Source: Thermoplasmata archaeon
Lineage (GTDB): Archaea > Thermoplasmatota > Thermoplasmata > Thermoplasmatales > Thermoplasmataceae
Assembly (NCBI GenBank): GCA_021792045.1
Contig: JAJYVJ010000015.1
Location: 1-22,993 of the forward strand
Length of the DNA: 22,993 nucleotides
Direction of reading: 5' to 3'
Each line of letters starts with the position of its first letter. Position 1 is the stretch's first letter. The notes beneath the pieces were generated by a model. The model saw only the letters and a list, made by a program, of their open reading frames with translations. It was not told the DNA's origin and ran no database searches. This document shows, piece after piece, positions 8,185 through 14,737 of this stretch. The position numbers and the translations under genes are program-made.

Positions 8185-8853
8185 TTGAAAAAAATTGAGC
8201 TTATCGCCTTTGATATGGACGGGGTCCTTACAAACGAAGTAAGCAGTTGGGAGTACCTACATCGAGCATTTGGTGTTAGTAACAAGTCCAACTGGGAGCT
8301 CTATGAAAAAGATAAGATTTCTTACGAAGAATTCCTTAGGAGCGATGTTTCGTTATGGTTGGATAAGTTCGGAAAGGTAAGCGAGAAAGCTGTGCGTGGA
8401 ATCCTTGACAAGATCGAGCTTAAACGAAATCTCAAGGATACTCTTTCCAAGATCCGAAGTTGCGGTATTAAGACAATAATAATTTCAGGAGGGGTTTATT
8501 GGCTAGCTGAGAAGATAAGCACTATCGTATCTTTCGACGACATATACGCAAACTGTATCCTTGTTGACAGCAATGGTTTCTTGAAGAAGGAAGGTTTTGC
8601 CCCCGTAGATCCTAAGAAAAAGGGAGAACTCCTTGAGAAAATACAGGGGATTTACGATATTAGAGATGAGAATACCGTTGTAGTCGGCGATTCTGATCAC
8701 GATGTTTTCATGTTCGATCACGCAGCATTTTCTATCGCCTTCAATCCTTCTTCAAGACACGTGGCTGATTCTGCGGACTATGTTGTCTTCGGAGAAAATT
8801 TTTCCGTAATCATGGAGGCCTTGGAAAATATACGCAAAAGAGTGCAAATATAG
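8185..8853 (+). CDS. HAD-superfamily phosphatase (phosphoserine phosphatase-like)
   Basis: This is a soluble haloacid dehalogenase-type phosphatase of 222 residues. Motif I is DMDGVLT, with nucleophile Asp10 and Asp12. Motif II is IIISGG with Ser101, motif III is in the PKKKG stretch with Lys144-146, and motif IV is GDSDHD with Asp169 and Asp173. A helical cap lies between motifs I and II, as in phosphoserine phosphatases (C1 cap). The start is TTG at 8185, fixed by an in-frame TAA at 8182-8184; an AAGGT ten bases upstream is a weak SD. It follows the AIP synthase on the same strand. Serine biosynthesis is one option, and dephosphorylation of archaetidylinositol phosphate is another, suggested only by position. 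It converges with the next gene. Confidence 0.8.
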   Translation: MKKIELIAFDMDGVLTNEVSSWEYLHRAFGVSNKSNWELYEKDKISYEEFLRSDVSLWLDKFGKVSEKAVRGILDKIELKRNLKDTLSKIRSCGIKTIIISGGVYWLAEKISTIVSFDDIYANCILVDSNGFLKKEGFAPVDPKKKGELLEKIQGIYDIRDENTVVVGDSDHDVFMFDHAAFSIAFNPSSRHVADSADYVVFGENFSVIMEALENIRKRVQI

Positions 8854-8877
8854 TTAAAGCGAACTACGTTACTAAAA

Positions 8878-8893
8878 TGATATTTCAATATCA
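8878..8893. terminator. Weak hairpin between convergent genes
   Basis: TGATAT, a TTCA loop and ATATCA form a perfect 6-bp stem in the 37-base gap between the convergent HAD and Lrp-like genes, overlapping the latter's stop codon. It could act as a shared transcript end, but archaeal termination usually relies on T-tracts and the stem is AT-rich, so this is tentative. Confidence 0.2.
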
Positions 8894-9133
8894 GATGGTA
8901 ATCACAGTCAAAGTTTTTGTATCGATTACCCCGTCTATTGTCCTTATCTTTTCAATCATTACTTTTCCTATTTCGTTGTAATCCTTTGCGTCTATCTTGA
9001 CGATGAGATCGTACTCCCCGAACAATGGATGAATCTCGGCTATGTAGTCAAGTTTCGAAATTTTGTTGTAAACTTCCTGTTCTTTTCCTGGAACAGTGCT
9101 AATAAGGACAAATGCTAATGACACTATGTTCAC
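8891..9133 (-). CDS. Stand-alone Lrp/AsnC effector-binding (RAM) domain protein
   Basis: The 80 residues form only the alpha-beta sandwich found at the C-terminus of Lrp/AsnC regulators, which binds amino acids and mediates oligomerisation. No helix-turn-helix is present. The pattern is typical: AFVLISTVPGKEQEVYNKI, then IAEIHPLFGEYDLIVKIDAKD (about residues 32-52), and GVIDTKTLTVI at the end. Such stand-alone RAM domains are common in archaea and may sense amino acids or assemble with full-length Lrp proteins. The start is GTG at 9133, with GGGGAT-type sequence upstream and a TATA box at 9156-9164. It is transcribed alone. The function of this copy is unknown. Confidence 0.82.
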   Translation of the reverse strand: MNIVSLAFVLISTVPGKEQEVYNKISKLDYIAEIHPLFGEYDLIVKIDAKDYNEIGKVMIEKIRTIDGVIDTKTLTVITI

Positions 9134-9155
9134 CCTGAAATCCCCATTTTCATCT

Positions 9156-9164
9156 ATTATAAAG
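9156..9164 (-). promoter_or_regulatory. Candidate TATA box for the RAM-domain gene
   Basis: The minus-strand sequence CTTTATAAT is centred about 27 bases before the GTG at 9133, a standard archaeal promoter distance for a start at or next to the codon. Confidence 0.45.
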
Positions 9165-9285
9165 CTTTTTACATAGAAAATAAATCATTGCGTTTAGAAG
9201 TGGGATTGGTTTTCGGCATTTCCAAAATGATCCGTGACTTATGTGGGCTTATAAGCGGATTCTTTATCTGAGAAAAATTCGGCAG

Positions 9286-9297
9286 AATCAGCTGATT
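9286..9297. repeat. 12-bp perfect palindrome in an intergenic region
   Basis: AATCAGCTGATT is a perfect palindrome in the 254-base gap between the RAM-domain gene and the end of the long permease. A second palindrome, GCTTATAAGC, lies at 9247-9256. Otherwise the gap shows only the RAM-gene promoter. Function is unknown and chance is possible. Confidence 0.3.
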
Positions 9298-9387
9298 TCA
9301 AGGGGAAATCGTTGTACAGATAAGCAAAGTATCGCAATTAGGTTTTTACGCTATATTCGCTCGAACTGGATCGTCAGTGTGAAAATG

Positions 9388-10827
9388 TTAACTAAATCCC
9401 TTTTCGGTCATCCTTAAAACGGCAAAGTTCAGTATTTTTGAATAGAACAAGAATATCAAAGACAGTATAACTACTCCGAGAGCTATGTAAACAGATAGCA
9501 TGAAGAAAATTGCCGAGACAGCACCTATGATCATTCCACCAATACTAACTGGAGCGTAAAGAATCTGCTTCGCATTTCTTTGTGGCGTTATAAACTCAGG
9601 ATCTTTAATTTGGAATACACCGACGACCATTGTCGTCATTATCAGCAATACCACCATCAACGGTGCGTCAATAAATTCGACCACTGCCAATCCCAGAATA
9701 TTCAAATGGAACATTAAGTATATGAAAAAAACTGAAACCCCTATTGGAAAGGTTATCGCAAGACTCCTGATCATTCGGCCATATATGACATACCTTATGT
9801 ACACCGCTGGTTTCACGGAAGTAAATGATACCCATGCTCTTTCAGCGGAGAGCGCATTATAGGCAAATGTATACAAAAACATAAGGGAGTACATCCCTAC
9901 AAAAATGTATAATTCTATGATTCCTGCTATTCCGTGGAAGAAGTAAGAAACTATGAACAAAACGACAGCAACAAGAGTCCCAACACCAAGGAGTGCAAAG
10001 ATCCCCAAACCTTTGTGAATTCCAACACTTCTGTCGGAACTGAATGATCTTCTCGACGAGACGATCGAGGTTTTTGTAAGATTAAATATCAGCATGGCCC
10101 TCTTGGGGGTTGTATTATCAAAAACTTTTTTCCCGTTAGTTGTGACTTTCTTGTTTCTTTTATTCTTGTGGACACCGCTGATTGTCAGTTTCAGGGTATC
10201 GATATCCGCATTTTTCAACTGTACGTAGGCGTAGAAAGTCAGAAGAAAAGTTAAGGTGATGAGTATAGCCGTCCCATAGTATATATTGCCAAAAATATAG
10301 GAAGCAGGAGAAAAACCGAATCCAAACAGAGAAGATACCTCCCAACCAGAAATGCCTGTAATGGCCAGTATTTTTCTCTGAACGGTGTATTTGGAAACAG
10401 ATATACTCAGCGACGTGATTAGAATGGACGCCACTAAGGTATCAATTATAACAAAGACTCTGTCTAATGGAACTGGCGTTACAAGTCCCACAATATAGAG
10501 GTTTGATACCAAGAAAATAATTCCTACAAATAAGTACTTGCTCGTGTAAAGTGCGAACGCAAGAGCACGTTTCGAAACGGGCGAAGTGAAGAGGAAATCA
10601 GTATCTGAGCGGATTATTGGATAAGAACTGTTGAGGCCATAAATTATTGTGAATAAAACCAATACTCCTAAAATTATATATCTGAATATATGCAATAACG
10701 CAACAGGTTCTGAAGGTGGCAAAAACGAAGCTTCTGCAAAAGCATAAACTAAAAGCAGTCCGAATAGAACAAGATAGGCGGTAGTGAACCTAGTTCTAAT
10801 TATTAAAGAAAATAACGAACGAGACAT
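9388..10827 (-). CDS. Long ABC-2 type exporter permease
   Basis: This is a polytopic membrane protein of 479 residues, with hydrophobic segments spread over the whole length (about 15-33, 48-66, 92-113, 122-144, 165-215, then after a basic loop 275-300, 305-325, 345-375, 380-400 and 430-470). The charged loop at about 220-265 (KNKRNKK and neighbouring basic residues) probably faces the cytoplasm. The N-terminal motif YPIIRSDTDFLFTSP (69-83) is shared with the truncated permease at 1-686 and resembles the acidic xDLDFLFSLPVS-type motif of long ABC exporter permeases. The ATG at 10827 has GGAGAGGA directly upstream as SD. The partner ATPase gene ends 69 bases upstream, so the pair is probably an operon. 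The substrate is unknown. Confidence 0.8.
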   Translation of the reverse strand: MSRSLFSLIIRTRFTTAYLVLFGLLLVYAFAEASFLPPSEPVALLHIFRYIILGVLVLFTIIYGLNSSYPIIRSDTDFLFTSPVSKRALAFALYTSKYLFVGIIFLVSNLYIVGLVTPVPLDRVFVIIDTLVASILITSLSISVSKYTVQRKILAITGISGWEVSSLFGFGFSPASYIFGNIYYGTAILITLTFLLTFYAYVQLKNADIDTLKLTISGVHKNKRNKKVTTNGKKVFDNTTPKRAMLIFNLTKTSIVSSRRSFSSDRSVGIHKGLGIFALLGVGTLVAVVLFIVSYFFHGIAGIIELYIFVGMYSLMFLYTFAYNALSAERAWVSFTSVKPAVYIRYVIYGRMIRSLAITFPIGVSVFFIYLMFHLNILGLAVVEFIDAPLMVVLLIMTTMVVGVFQIKDPEFITPQRNAKQILYAPVSIGGMIIGAVSAIFFMLSVYIALGVVILSLIFLFYSKILNFAVLRMTEKGFS

Positions 10828-10896
10828 CCATTCCTCTCCACGTTTCCTATTTCACTCATTCCATTCACCCACATTTTTACCGTTGTTCATGTTTCG

Positions 10897-11628
10897 TTAT
10901 GAGAAACCCCTTGTCATTATCCTTTCGACAACGTCCTCTATCCGTTCATCCACAGTTGCCAGGTCTTGAAGTTCTTTAATACTTCCCTGCCAGGTGATTT
11001 TTCCATGGCTCAATATTATGACGTTTTTCGTTAATCTTGTTGCTATTTCCATAATGTGTGTGGAAACAAAATACGAGGCATTAAGTTTTTCAAGCAGCTT
11101 TATGACTGCGCTCTGAGTCGGTATGTCAAGATAATTTAATGGTTCATCGAGCAAAATTATTTTTGGGTTATGAACAATAGCAAGAGCCACTGATACTTTC
11201 TGCCTATTCCCTCTGCTCAAAGTTACAACCTTGGAATGTTCATATTCGAAGAGATCAAGTTGCGACATTAAATCTCCGGCTCTCTGATACGCGTCTTTTA
11301 TCCCACGAAGAGCAGCAATATATTCTATATTCTCTCTCACAGTCAGTGTGGGATAAGGATAAGCATCTTCTGGCAAATAGCCAAATATTCTCTTTGCTTC
11401 CGTGCTAGTTGGATCAAAACCGCCTATTTTCGCTTCCCCTGAGGTGGGTTTCAAGAGTCCAACCAAAATTTTTAAAGTGGTTGATTTTCCAGCACCATTC
11501 GGACCCAGAAGAGCGTACCGATCTCCGCATGAAATCTTAAATGAAACATCATCCAGTGCAGTGACAGTGGGGAAGTTCTTTACTACATGGTCAAATTCTA
11601 TACAATTTCCAGTTAACAATTCTTCCAA
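10897..11628 (-). CDS. ABC transporter ATP-binding protein (partner of the long permease)
   Basis: This is a cytoplasmic nucleotide-binding subunit of 243 residues in the ABC-2 exporter (CcmA-like) group. Walker A GPNGAGKST is at residues 42-50. GYLPED at 83-88 occupies the Q-loop, with the Glu often seen in this group. The signature is LSRGN at 137-141, Walker B IILLDEP at 157-163 and the switch His191 in STH. The C-terminal tail (about 215-243) is short and charged. The start is TTG at 11628; a second in-frame TTG at 11619 is an alternative, and the sequence upstream has only a weak GAGTGG SD. A TATA-like element embedded in a palindrome at 11662-11676 probably drives it. It forms an operon with the permease at 9388-10827. 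Confidence 0.9.
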   Translation of the reverse strand: MEELLTGNCIEFDHVVKNFPTVTALDDVSFKISCGDRYALLGPNGAGKSTTLKILVGLLKPTSGEAKIGGFDPTSTEAKRIFGYLPEDAYPYPTLTVRENIEYIAALRGIKDAYQRAGDLMSQLDLFEYEHSKVVTLSRGNRQKVSVALAIVHNPKIILLDEPLNYLDIPTQSAVIKLLEKLNASYFVSTHIMEIATRLTKNVIILSHGKITWQGSIKELQDLATVDERIEDVVERIMTRGFS

Positions 11629-11661
11629 TTCTAGCCACTCTCAGAGGTTCGTAATATCTTT

Positions 11662-11676
11662 AGTGTATTAAACACT
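11662..11676 (-). promoter_or_regulatory. Palindrome overlapping the probable TATA box of the second ABC operon
   Basis: AGTGT-ATTAA-ACACT has 5-bp perfect arms around an AT-rich centre. On the minus strand the centre reads TTTAATA, a TATA-like element about 35-45 bases before the TTG at 11628. An operator coinciding with the TATA box would let a repressor block TBP. This is inference from symmetry and position. Confidence 0.35.
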
Positions 11677-11796
11677 TTTAATGTTTCAGGACACAATTTT
11701 TCAAATTATTTGACCGTGATCTTAGGCAAAGAAGTTTATCTTACAGAGTGTATGGTTCTTATGTCCTTGAAGTAGCGCAGTTGCATACGCAATTCT

Positions 11797-11852
11797 TTCC
11801 AATCTGTAAAGATTGTCTGTAAACAAAATAAATCCAAAACATTCCAATCTGT
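11797..11852. repeat. Direct repeat of an 11-mer, the first copy running into an inverted repeat
   Basis: TTCCAATCTGT occurs at 11797-11807 and again at 11842-11852, a 45-base period. The first copy is followed by the mirror arm, forming CAATCT-GTAA-AGATTG (11800-11815), a perfect 6-bp inverted repeat. Both lie in the 289-base gap between the winged-helix regulator gene and the second ABC operon, which shows no coding sequence. Confidence 0.35.
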
Positions 11853-11861
11853 GTCAAGGTC

Positions 11862-11880
11862 GTTTCAAGTTTTCTGAAAC
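11862..11880. repeat. Inverted repeat just after the winged-helix regulator gene
   Basis: GTTTCA, a seven-base loop and TGAAAC form a perfect 6-bp stem about 38 bases after the regulator stop codon (minus strand). It could be a transcript-end hairpin for the four-gene cassette or a regulatory site for the operon downstream. Confidence 0.3.
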
Positions 11881-11917
11881 AATTCTGTTTTATCAACAGG
11901 TTCTCGTTTTCCTTTCA

Positions 11918-12286
11918 TTATTTTTGAGGGATTATGTCAGCAGAAAATGTAGAATTCTTTTCTTCCTTTTCCCCCAACTCTAACTCGTTGATTGCCAAAA
12001 TGTATTTTCGAACAGTTTCGAGTCCCTTTTCAGTAATCTTGATCGTTATCCTTTTCGATGAAAAGAATGAATGTTCGACTATTGTTACATAGCCTGCCGA
12101 ATTCAACTTTGCAAGGTGATTGCCTAAACTCCCCTTTGCGAGTCCGGTGAGTCTTGACAATTCAGTAAAACCGAGCTTCATGTTCATGGACAATGATATA
12201 AGGATAAGGAGACGGGGAGATGATTTAAGTGCCCGGTCATTAAAAATCGAAGAGAGTTTCTTCAAAGGATCCTGTTCACTCGTCAT
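11918..12286 (-). CDS. Winged helix-turn-helix transcriptional regulator
   Basis: This is a small DNA-binding protein of 122 residues. The winged helix spans about residues 24-95: helix SPRLLILISLSM, the helix-turn-helix from FTELSRLTGLA (40-50) to recognition helix KGSLGNHLAKLNSAGYV (51-67), and a wing with SSKRITIKITEKG (76-88). This matches the MarR/ArsR-like single winged-helix family often encoded beside archaeal ABC exporters. There is no cysteine or histidine metal site. The ATG overlaps the end of the upstream membrane-protein gene by 11 bases and has a GTGATC SD four bases upstream, so it is the last gene of the four-gene cassette. It probably controls the cassette and perhaps the second ABC operon just downstream; neither is proven. 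Confidence 0.85.
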   Translation of the reverse strand: MTSEQDPLKKLSSIFNDRALKSSPRLLILISLSMNMKLGFTELSRLTGLAKGSLGNHLAKLNSAGYVTIVEHSFFSSKRITIKITEKGLETVRKYILAINELELGEKEEKNSTFSADIIPQK

Positions 12287-12923
12287 CTGTGATCATCACA
12301 CTCTGAAAATACGCATTGTATAATCCGATTATACCGCAAGCCGCCCATGTTATCGATACGAAGAGCCAAGTCACAGTTAAAACCAGGTAGGTCTGCATTT
12401 CAATAGCGGCTATACTAATTACACAAGCAACGATAAAAACAATTAAGGCCGTCCATGTTTCTGGATGAAATTTTGTCATGCTTTTTCTTATTACGAATAC
12501 TATCAACCATGGGACATAAAATGCAAGAATCACATACAACAGTGCAAGATACCTGACGAAGCCCATTTCTGCTAATAAGGTGAGAATAGTCATTATCACC
12601 AAAAGTAATAAAATAGGTATACTCCAGGCTTTCCATCTATGCCTCTGTGTAAAAATTTTGGATACCTTAAACGTCTTACCGAATATATGCCCTGTAAGGA
12701 GCATAATAATAAAAGTACTCGAGACATAGAAGACAGGGAGAATCCAGTCATTACCGGAAAAAACAGGATAAATTAAGCTAGGCAATGTATAAAGGAAGAA
12801 GGCTACAGCCCATCCAAGGTAGTAAAGGCCAAACGTGCGCCTGTAGATATAATCCTGGAAATCAAAGGCCTTTTCGATAATAGATCTACTCTCTTTCAAA
12901 TATTTCTGGTCGTCAGAGATCAT
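12276..12923 (-). CDS. Unknown six-helix membrane protein of the ABC cassette
   Basis: I do not recognise a family for this 215-residue protein. The N-terminal 30 residues are charged and helical (ESRSIIEKAFDFQDYIYRR), probably cytoplasmic. Six membrane segments follow at about 32-54, 60-81, 100-118, 123-145, 157-175 and 178-201, then a short acidic tail. No catalytic motif is visible. The gene starts with ATG overlapping the permease stop (ATGA), with GAGGC as SD, and it overlaps the regulator gene at its end, so it is translated as part of the cassette. It may be an accessory membrane subunit of the transporter, or a sensor that passes a membrane signal to the regulator. Both are guesses from position. 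Confidence 0.75.
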   Translation of the reverse strand: MISDDQKYLKESRSIIEKAFDFQDYIYRRTFGLYYLGWAVAFFLYTLPSLIYPVFSGNDWILPVFYVSSTFIIMLLTGHIFGKTFKVSKIFTQRHRWKAWSIPILLLLVIMTILTLLAEMGFVRYLALLYVILAFYVPWLIVFVIRKSMTKFHPETWTALIVFIVACVISIAAIEMQTYLVLTVTWLFVSITWAACGIIGLYNAYFQSVMITDDE

Positions 12924-13726
12924 ATTTGCCTCATTGCCTCCGTATCCTGTGGTTTAATACGTCCAAAAATATAAATATTTATCGTAAATAAAACTAGTTC
13001 CCATAGAACAAGGCTTATCACAAGATATGGCCAGCTTAGACTTTCTGGATGAGAAGAAACGAAAGTGTTTATCGGTTGATTGTTCATAAATGCAGCCCAG
13101 ATAAGACTTGGTCCAGAGTTCCATGGAGAAACGTATATCAACAGTTTTGGAGGAGAAGAATAAATCATAAGGTAACTTAAGGAAAAAACCAAAATCATAG
13201 GTATAAACGATAGAAATTGGATAATCTTCACATTAGCGTACGAGATAACGAGAAGAACAAGCATAACAGCTATCAGCATGAAGAATATCCCGATAAGCAC
13301 CGCGATTCCAAATGTCTTCAAAAAAGACAGATATGTAGGGAACACATCTACTTTTGAAGCAAGGTAGAACATGGATGATGTAAAAATAAGCCCTATAGCC
13401 ACTAGAAACACTGAGACAAATATCCAGGCGAGTAGCAGATCTAGGAGGTACCTTGATCTAGAAAGCCTGGTATATCTGAATGAAAAAATTAGGGCATTTG
13501 TTGACCATGCCATTGACATGGCCAATGTTACTGAAACAGAAGAAAATGAAATTAGGGCTATCAGTGCGTACCAGGATGCGGTAATAGGAAGTGCACTTGA
13601 AGGCGTGAGAAAGGACTTGTCCATAACAAATGCTCCCAATACTGCCCACATGAAACTAAAGAATCCCCCCCAGAACCAGAGGAATTTATTCGTTATCAAT
13701 GAACGGAAATAATATTTGGCAATCAA
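12920..13726 (-). CDS. ABC-2 type permease of the four-gene cassette
   Basis: This is a 268-residue membrane protein with six hydrophobic segments (about 16-34, 52-75, 94-120, 136-162, 168-189 and 233-255), the usual plan of ABC-2 exporter permeases. The first cytoplasmic stretch KYYFRSLITNKFLWFWG resembles the amphipathic lead-in of this family. The loop at 190-230 (PWNSGPSLIWAAF) resembles the segment before the last helix. The start is TTG at 13726, overlapping the ATPase stop (TTGA), which implies coupled translation and a subunit partnership with that ATPase. It shows no obvious similarity to the 479-residue permease downstream. The substrate is unknown. Confidence 0.8.
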   Translation of the reverse strand: MIAKYYFRSLITNKFLWFWGGFFSFMWAVLGAFVMDKSFLTPSSALPITASWYALIALISFSSVSVTLAMSMAWSTNALIFSFRYTRLSRSRYLLDLLLAWIFVSVFLVAIGLIFTSSMFYLASKVDVFPTYLSFLKTFGIAVLIGIFFMLIAVMLVLLVISYANVKIIQFLSFIPMILVFSLSYLMIYSSPPKLLIYVSPWNSGPSLIWAAFMNNQPINTFVSSHPESLSWPYLVISLVLWELVLFTINIYIFGRIKPQDTEAMRQI

Positions 13727-14514
13727 GTAACCACATCCTGTATTGAATTCGCTAAATCTGTTGATGACGACAGCGGAGTATCTCCTTTATCCAGCGTTAT
13801 GCAAAAAGTACCATAAGATGTTCGGATAGTTGAAAGTGCTGATGGTGATTCCCCCTTAGTAAGATATAGTCTGTTGATATCACTCGAATTAAACTTGCCA
13901 TACAAATTGCCATCAATTATTAAGTAAAGCCCCCAGTTCGGAAGGGATTTTAAAGCACCAAAATCGTGTGTGTTCATAAGAACACAACCTTGAAAGTTTT
14001 TCAGGTCATTGACCATCATCAGTCGTCTGCGTGCATCGAGACCTTCAAAAGGTTCATCAAGAAGAGTCATCCTGTAGCCAATATCCAAAGCCATTATGTT
14101 GCAAAACGCCTTATCCTGTCCTGTGCTAAGTTCTCTCGTCCTTTTTACAAGTATATCTGATAGTTCGTAACTCTCAATGTGCTTGAAGATCTTTTCAGAG
14201 TCGATTCCTGATATGGAACAGTACATCTCTATCTTTCTTTTCACTGTTAGATCGAGTAGGCGATAAACGGTGTCAAGGTTACACGCGACACCCATCACAT
14301 TACTTGCATTTTTAAGATCAGTTCCAAATATTCGTATTTCGCCTCTTGTTGTCGTTGCAAGGCCCATAATACCCTTTATCATTGTGGTCTTGCCAGATCC
14401 GTTTGAGCCTACTATTGCAATCTTTTCAGAATCAATATGGAGATTTATATCTGAAAGAACATTCTTCATACCTTTTGAATAGGTTAAACTTACGTCATTT
14501 AATTCGAGTTCCAT
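13723..14514 (-). CDS. ABC transporter ATP-binding protein, first gene of the four-gene cassette
   Basis: This is a nucleotide-binding subunit of 263 residues. Walker A GSNGSGKT is at residues 36-43, signature LSTGQ at 129-133, Walker B MTLLDEP at 149-155, D-loop EGLD at 157-160 and switch His183 in NTHD. The Q-loop is odd: MGVACNLDTVYRLLDLTV (74-91) aligns with the usual GYxPQ/E...LTV stretch but has Asn79 where Gln or Glu is normal. The C-terminal 60 residues (about 200-263) extend beyond the core, are rich in Ser, Thr and Asp, and are unassigned. The ATG at 14514 has a TATA-like element 27 bases upstream and no SD, so the cassette transcript is probably leaderless. The gene ends in a 4-base overlap with the permease. 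Confidence 0.88.
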   Translation of the reverse strand: MELELNDVSLTYSKGMKNVLSDINLHIDSEKIAIVGSNGSGKTTMIKGIMGLATTTRGEIRIFGTDLKNASNVMGVACNLDTVYRLLDLTVKRKIEMYCSISGIDSEKIFKHIESYELSDILVKRTRELSTGQDKAFCNIMALDIGYRMTLLDEPFEGLDARRRLMMVNDLKNFQGCVLMNTHDFGALKSLPNWGLYLIIDGNLYGKFNSSDINRLYLTKGESPSALSTIRTSYGTFCITLDKGDTPLSSSTDLANSIQDVVT

Positions 14515-14520
14515 TTGAAG

Positions 14521-14546
14521 TGTTATCCAGTTTCATTATTATAACA
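14521..14546 (-). promoter_or_regulatory. Promoter of the four-gene ABC cassette with inverted arms
   Basis: The minus-strand TTATAAT core (complement of about 14537-14543) is about 27 bases before the ATG at 14514. Arms TGTTAT (14521-14526) and ATAACA (14541-14546) are perfect reverse complements 14 bases apart; the second arm overlaps the TATA core. The arrangement would suit autoregulation, but may be fortuitous in AT-rich DNA. Confidence 0.4.
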
Positions 14547-14603
14547 GATTCCTGGGTCTAAATTTCAGACGATCTTGAATAGTGGTCTACTAATAGAAAT
14601 ATC

Positions 14604-14618
14604 TATCGTTCAACGATA
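14604..14618. promoter_or_regulatory. 15-bp perfect palindrome, candidate operator
   Basis: TATCGTT-C-AACGATA has perfect 7-bp arms around a single base. It lies in the divergent region, about 63 bases upstream of the ABC cassette TATA and about 83 bases upstream of the tRNA/RNA polymerase TATA. The compact spacing suits one winged-helix dimer. The binding protein is unknown. Confidence 0.4.
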
Positions 14619-14671
14619 CTCAAATTTAATCCTTCGTGGAAAGAAGATTCATCGCATACAGTCTCTTTAAT

Positions 14672-14692
14672 AGAGGGTCTCTTCACCCCTCT
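14672..14692. repeat. Inverted repeat just upstream of the tRNA-rpo promoter
   Basis: AGAGGG, a nine-base spacer and CCCTCT form a perfect 6-bp inverted repeat ending eight bases before the TATA box at 14701. It could be a regulatory site for the RNA polymerase operon. Confidence 0.3.
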
Positions 14693-14700
14693 CAACAAGG

Positions 14701-14708
14701 TTTATAAG
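14701..14708 (+). promoter_or_regulatory. TATA box for tRNA-Lys and probably the RNA polymerase operon
   Basis: TTTATAAG, preceded by a purine-rich CAAGG, lies 30-37 bases before the first base of the tRNA. That would give a short 5' leader to be removed by RNase P. A second AT-rich element (CATTTATCA, 14714-14722) is a weaker alternative. No TATA element is evident between the tRNA and rpoH. Confidence 0.5.
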
Positions 14709-14737
14709 CAAAGCATTTATCACATTGGGCTTAATAT

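Noticed and set aside
9227..9271. Fourteen-residue open frame on the plus strand between the RAM-domain gene and the long permease.
   Set aside because: It has no SD and no TATA box at the right distance; frames of this size are expected by chance.
13371..13712. Open frame of 113 codons on the plus strand.
   Set aside because: It lies wholly inside the cassette permease gene on the other strand, has no SD or promoter, and the minus-strand product has clear membrane topology and coupled neighbours.
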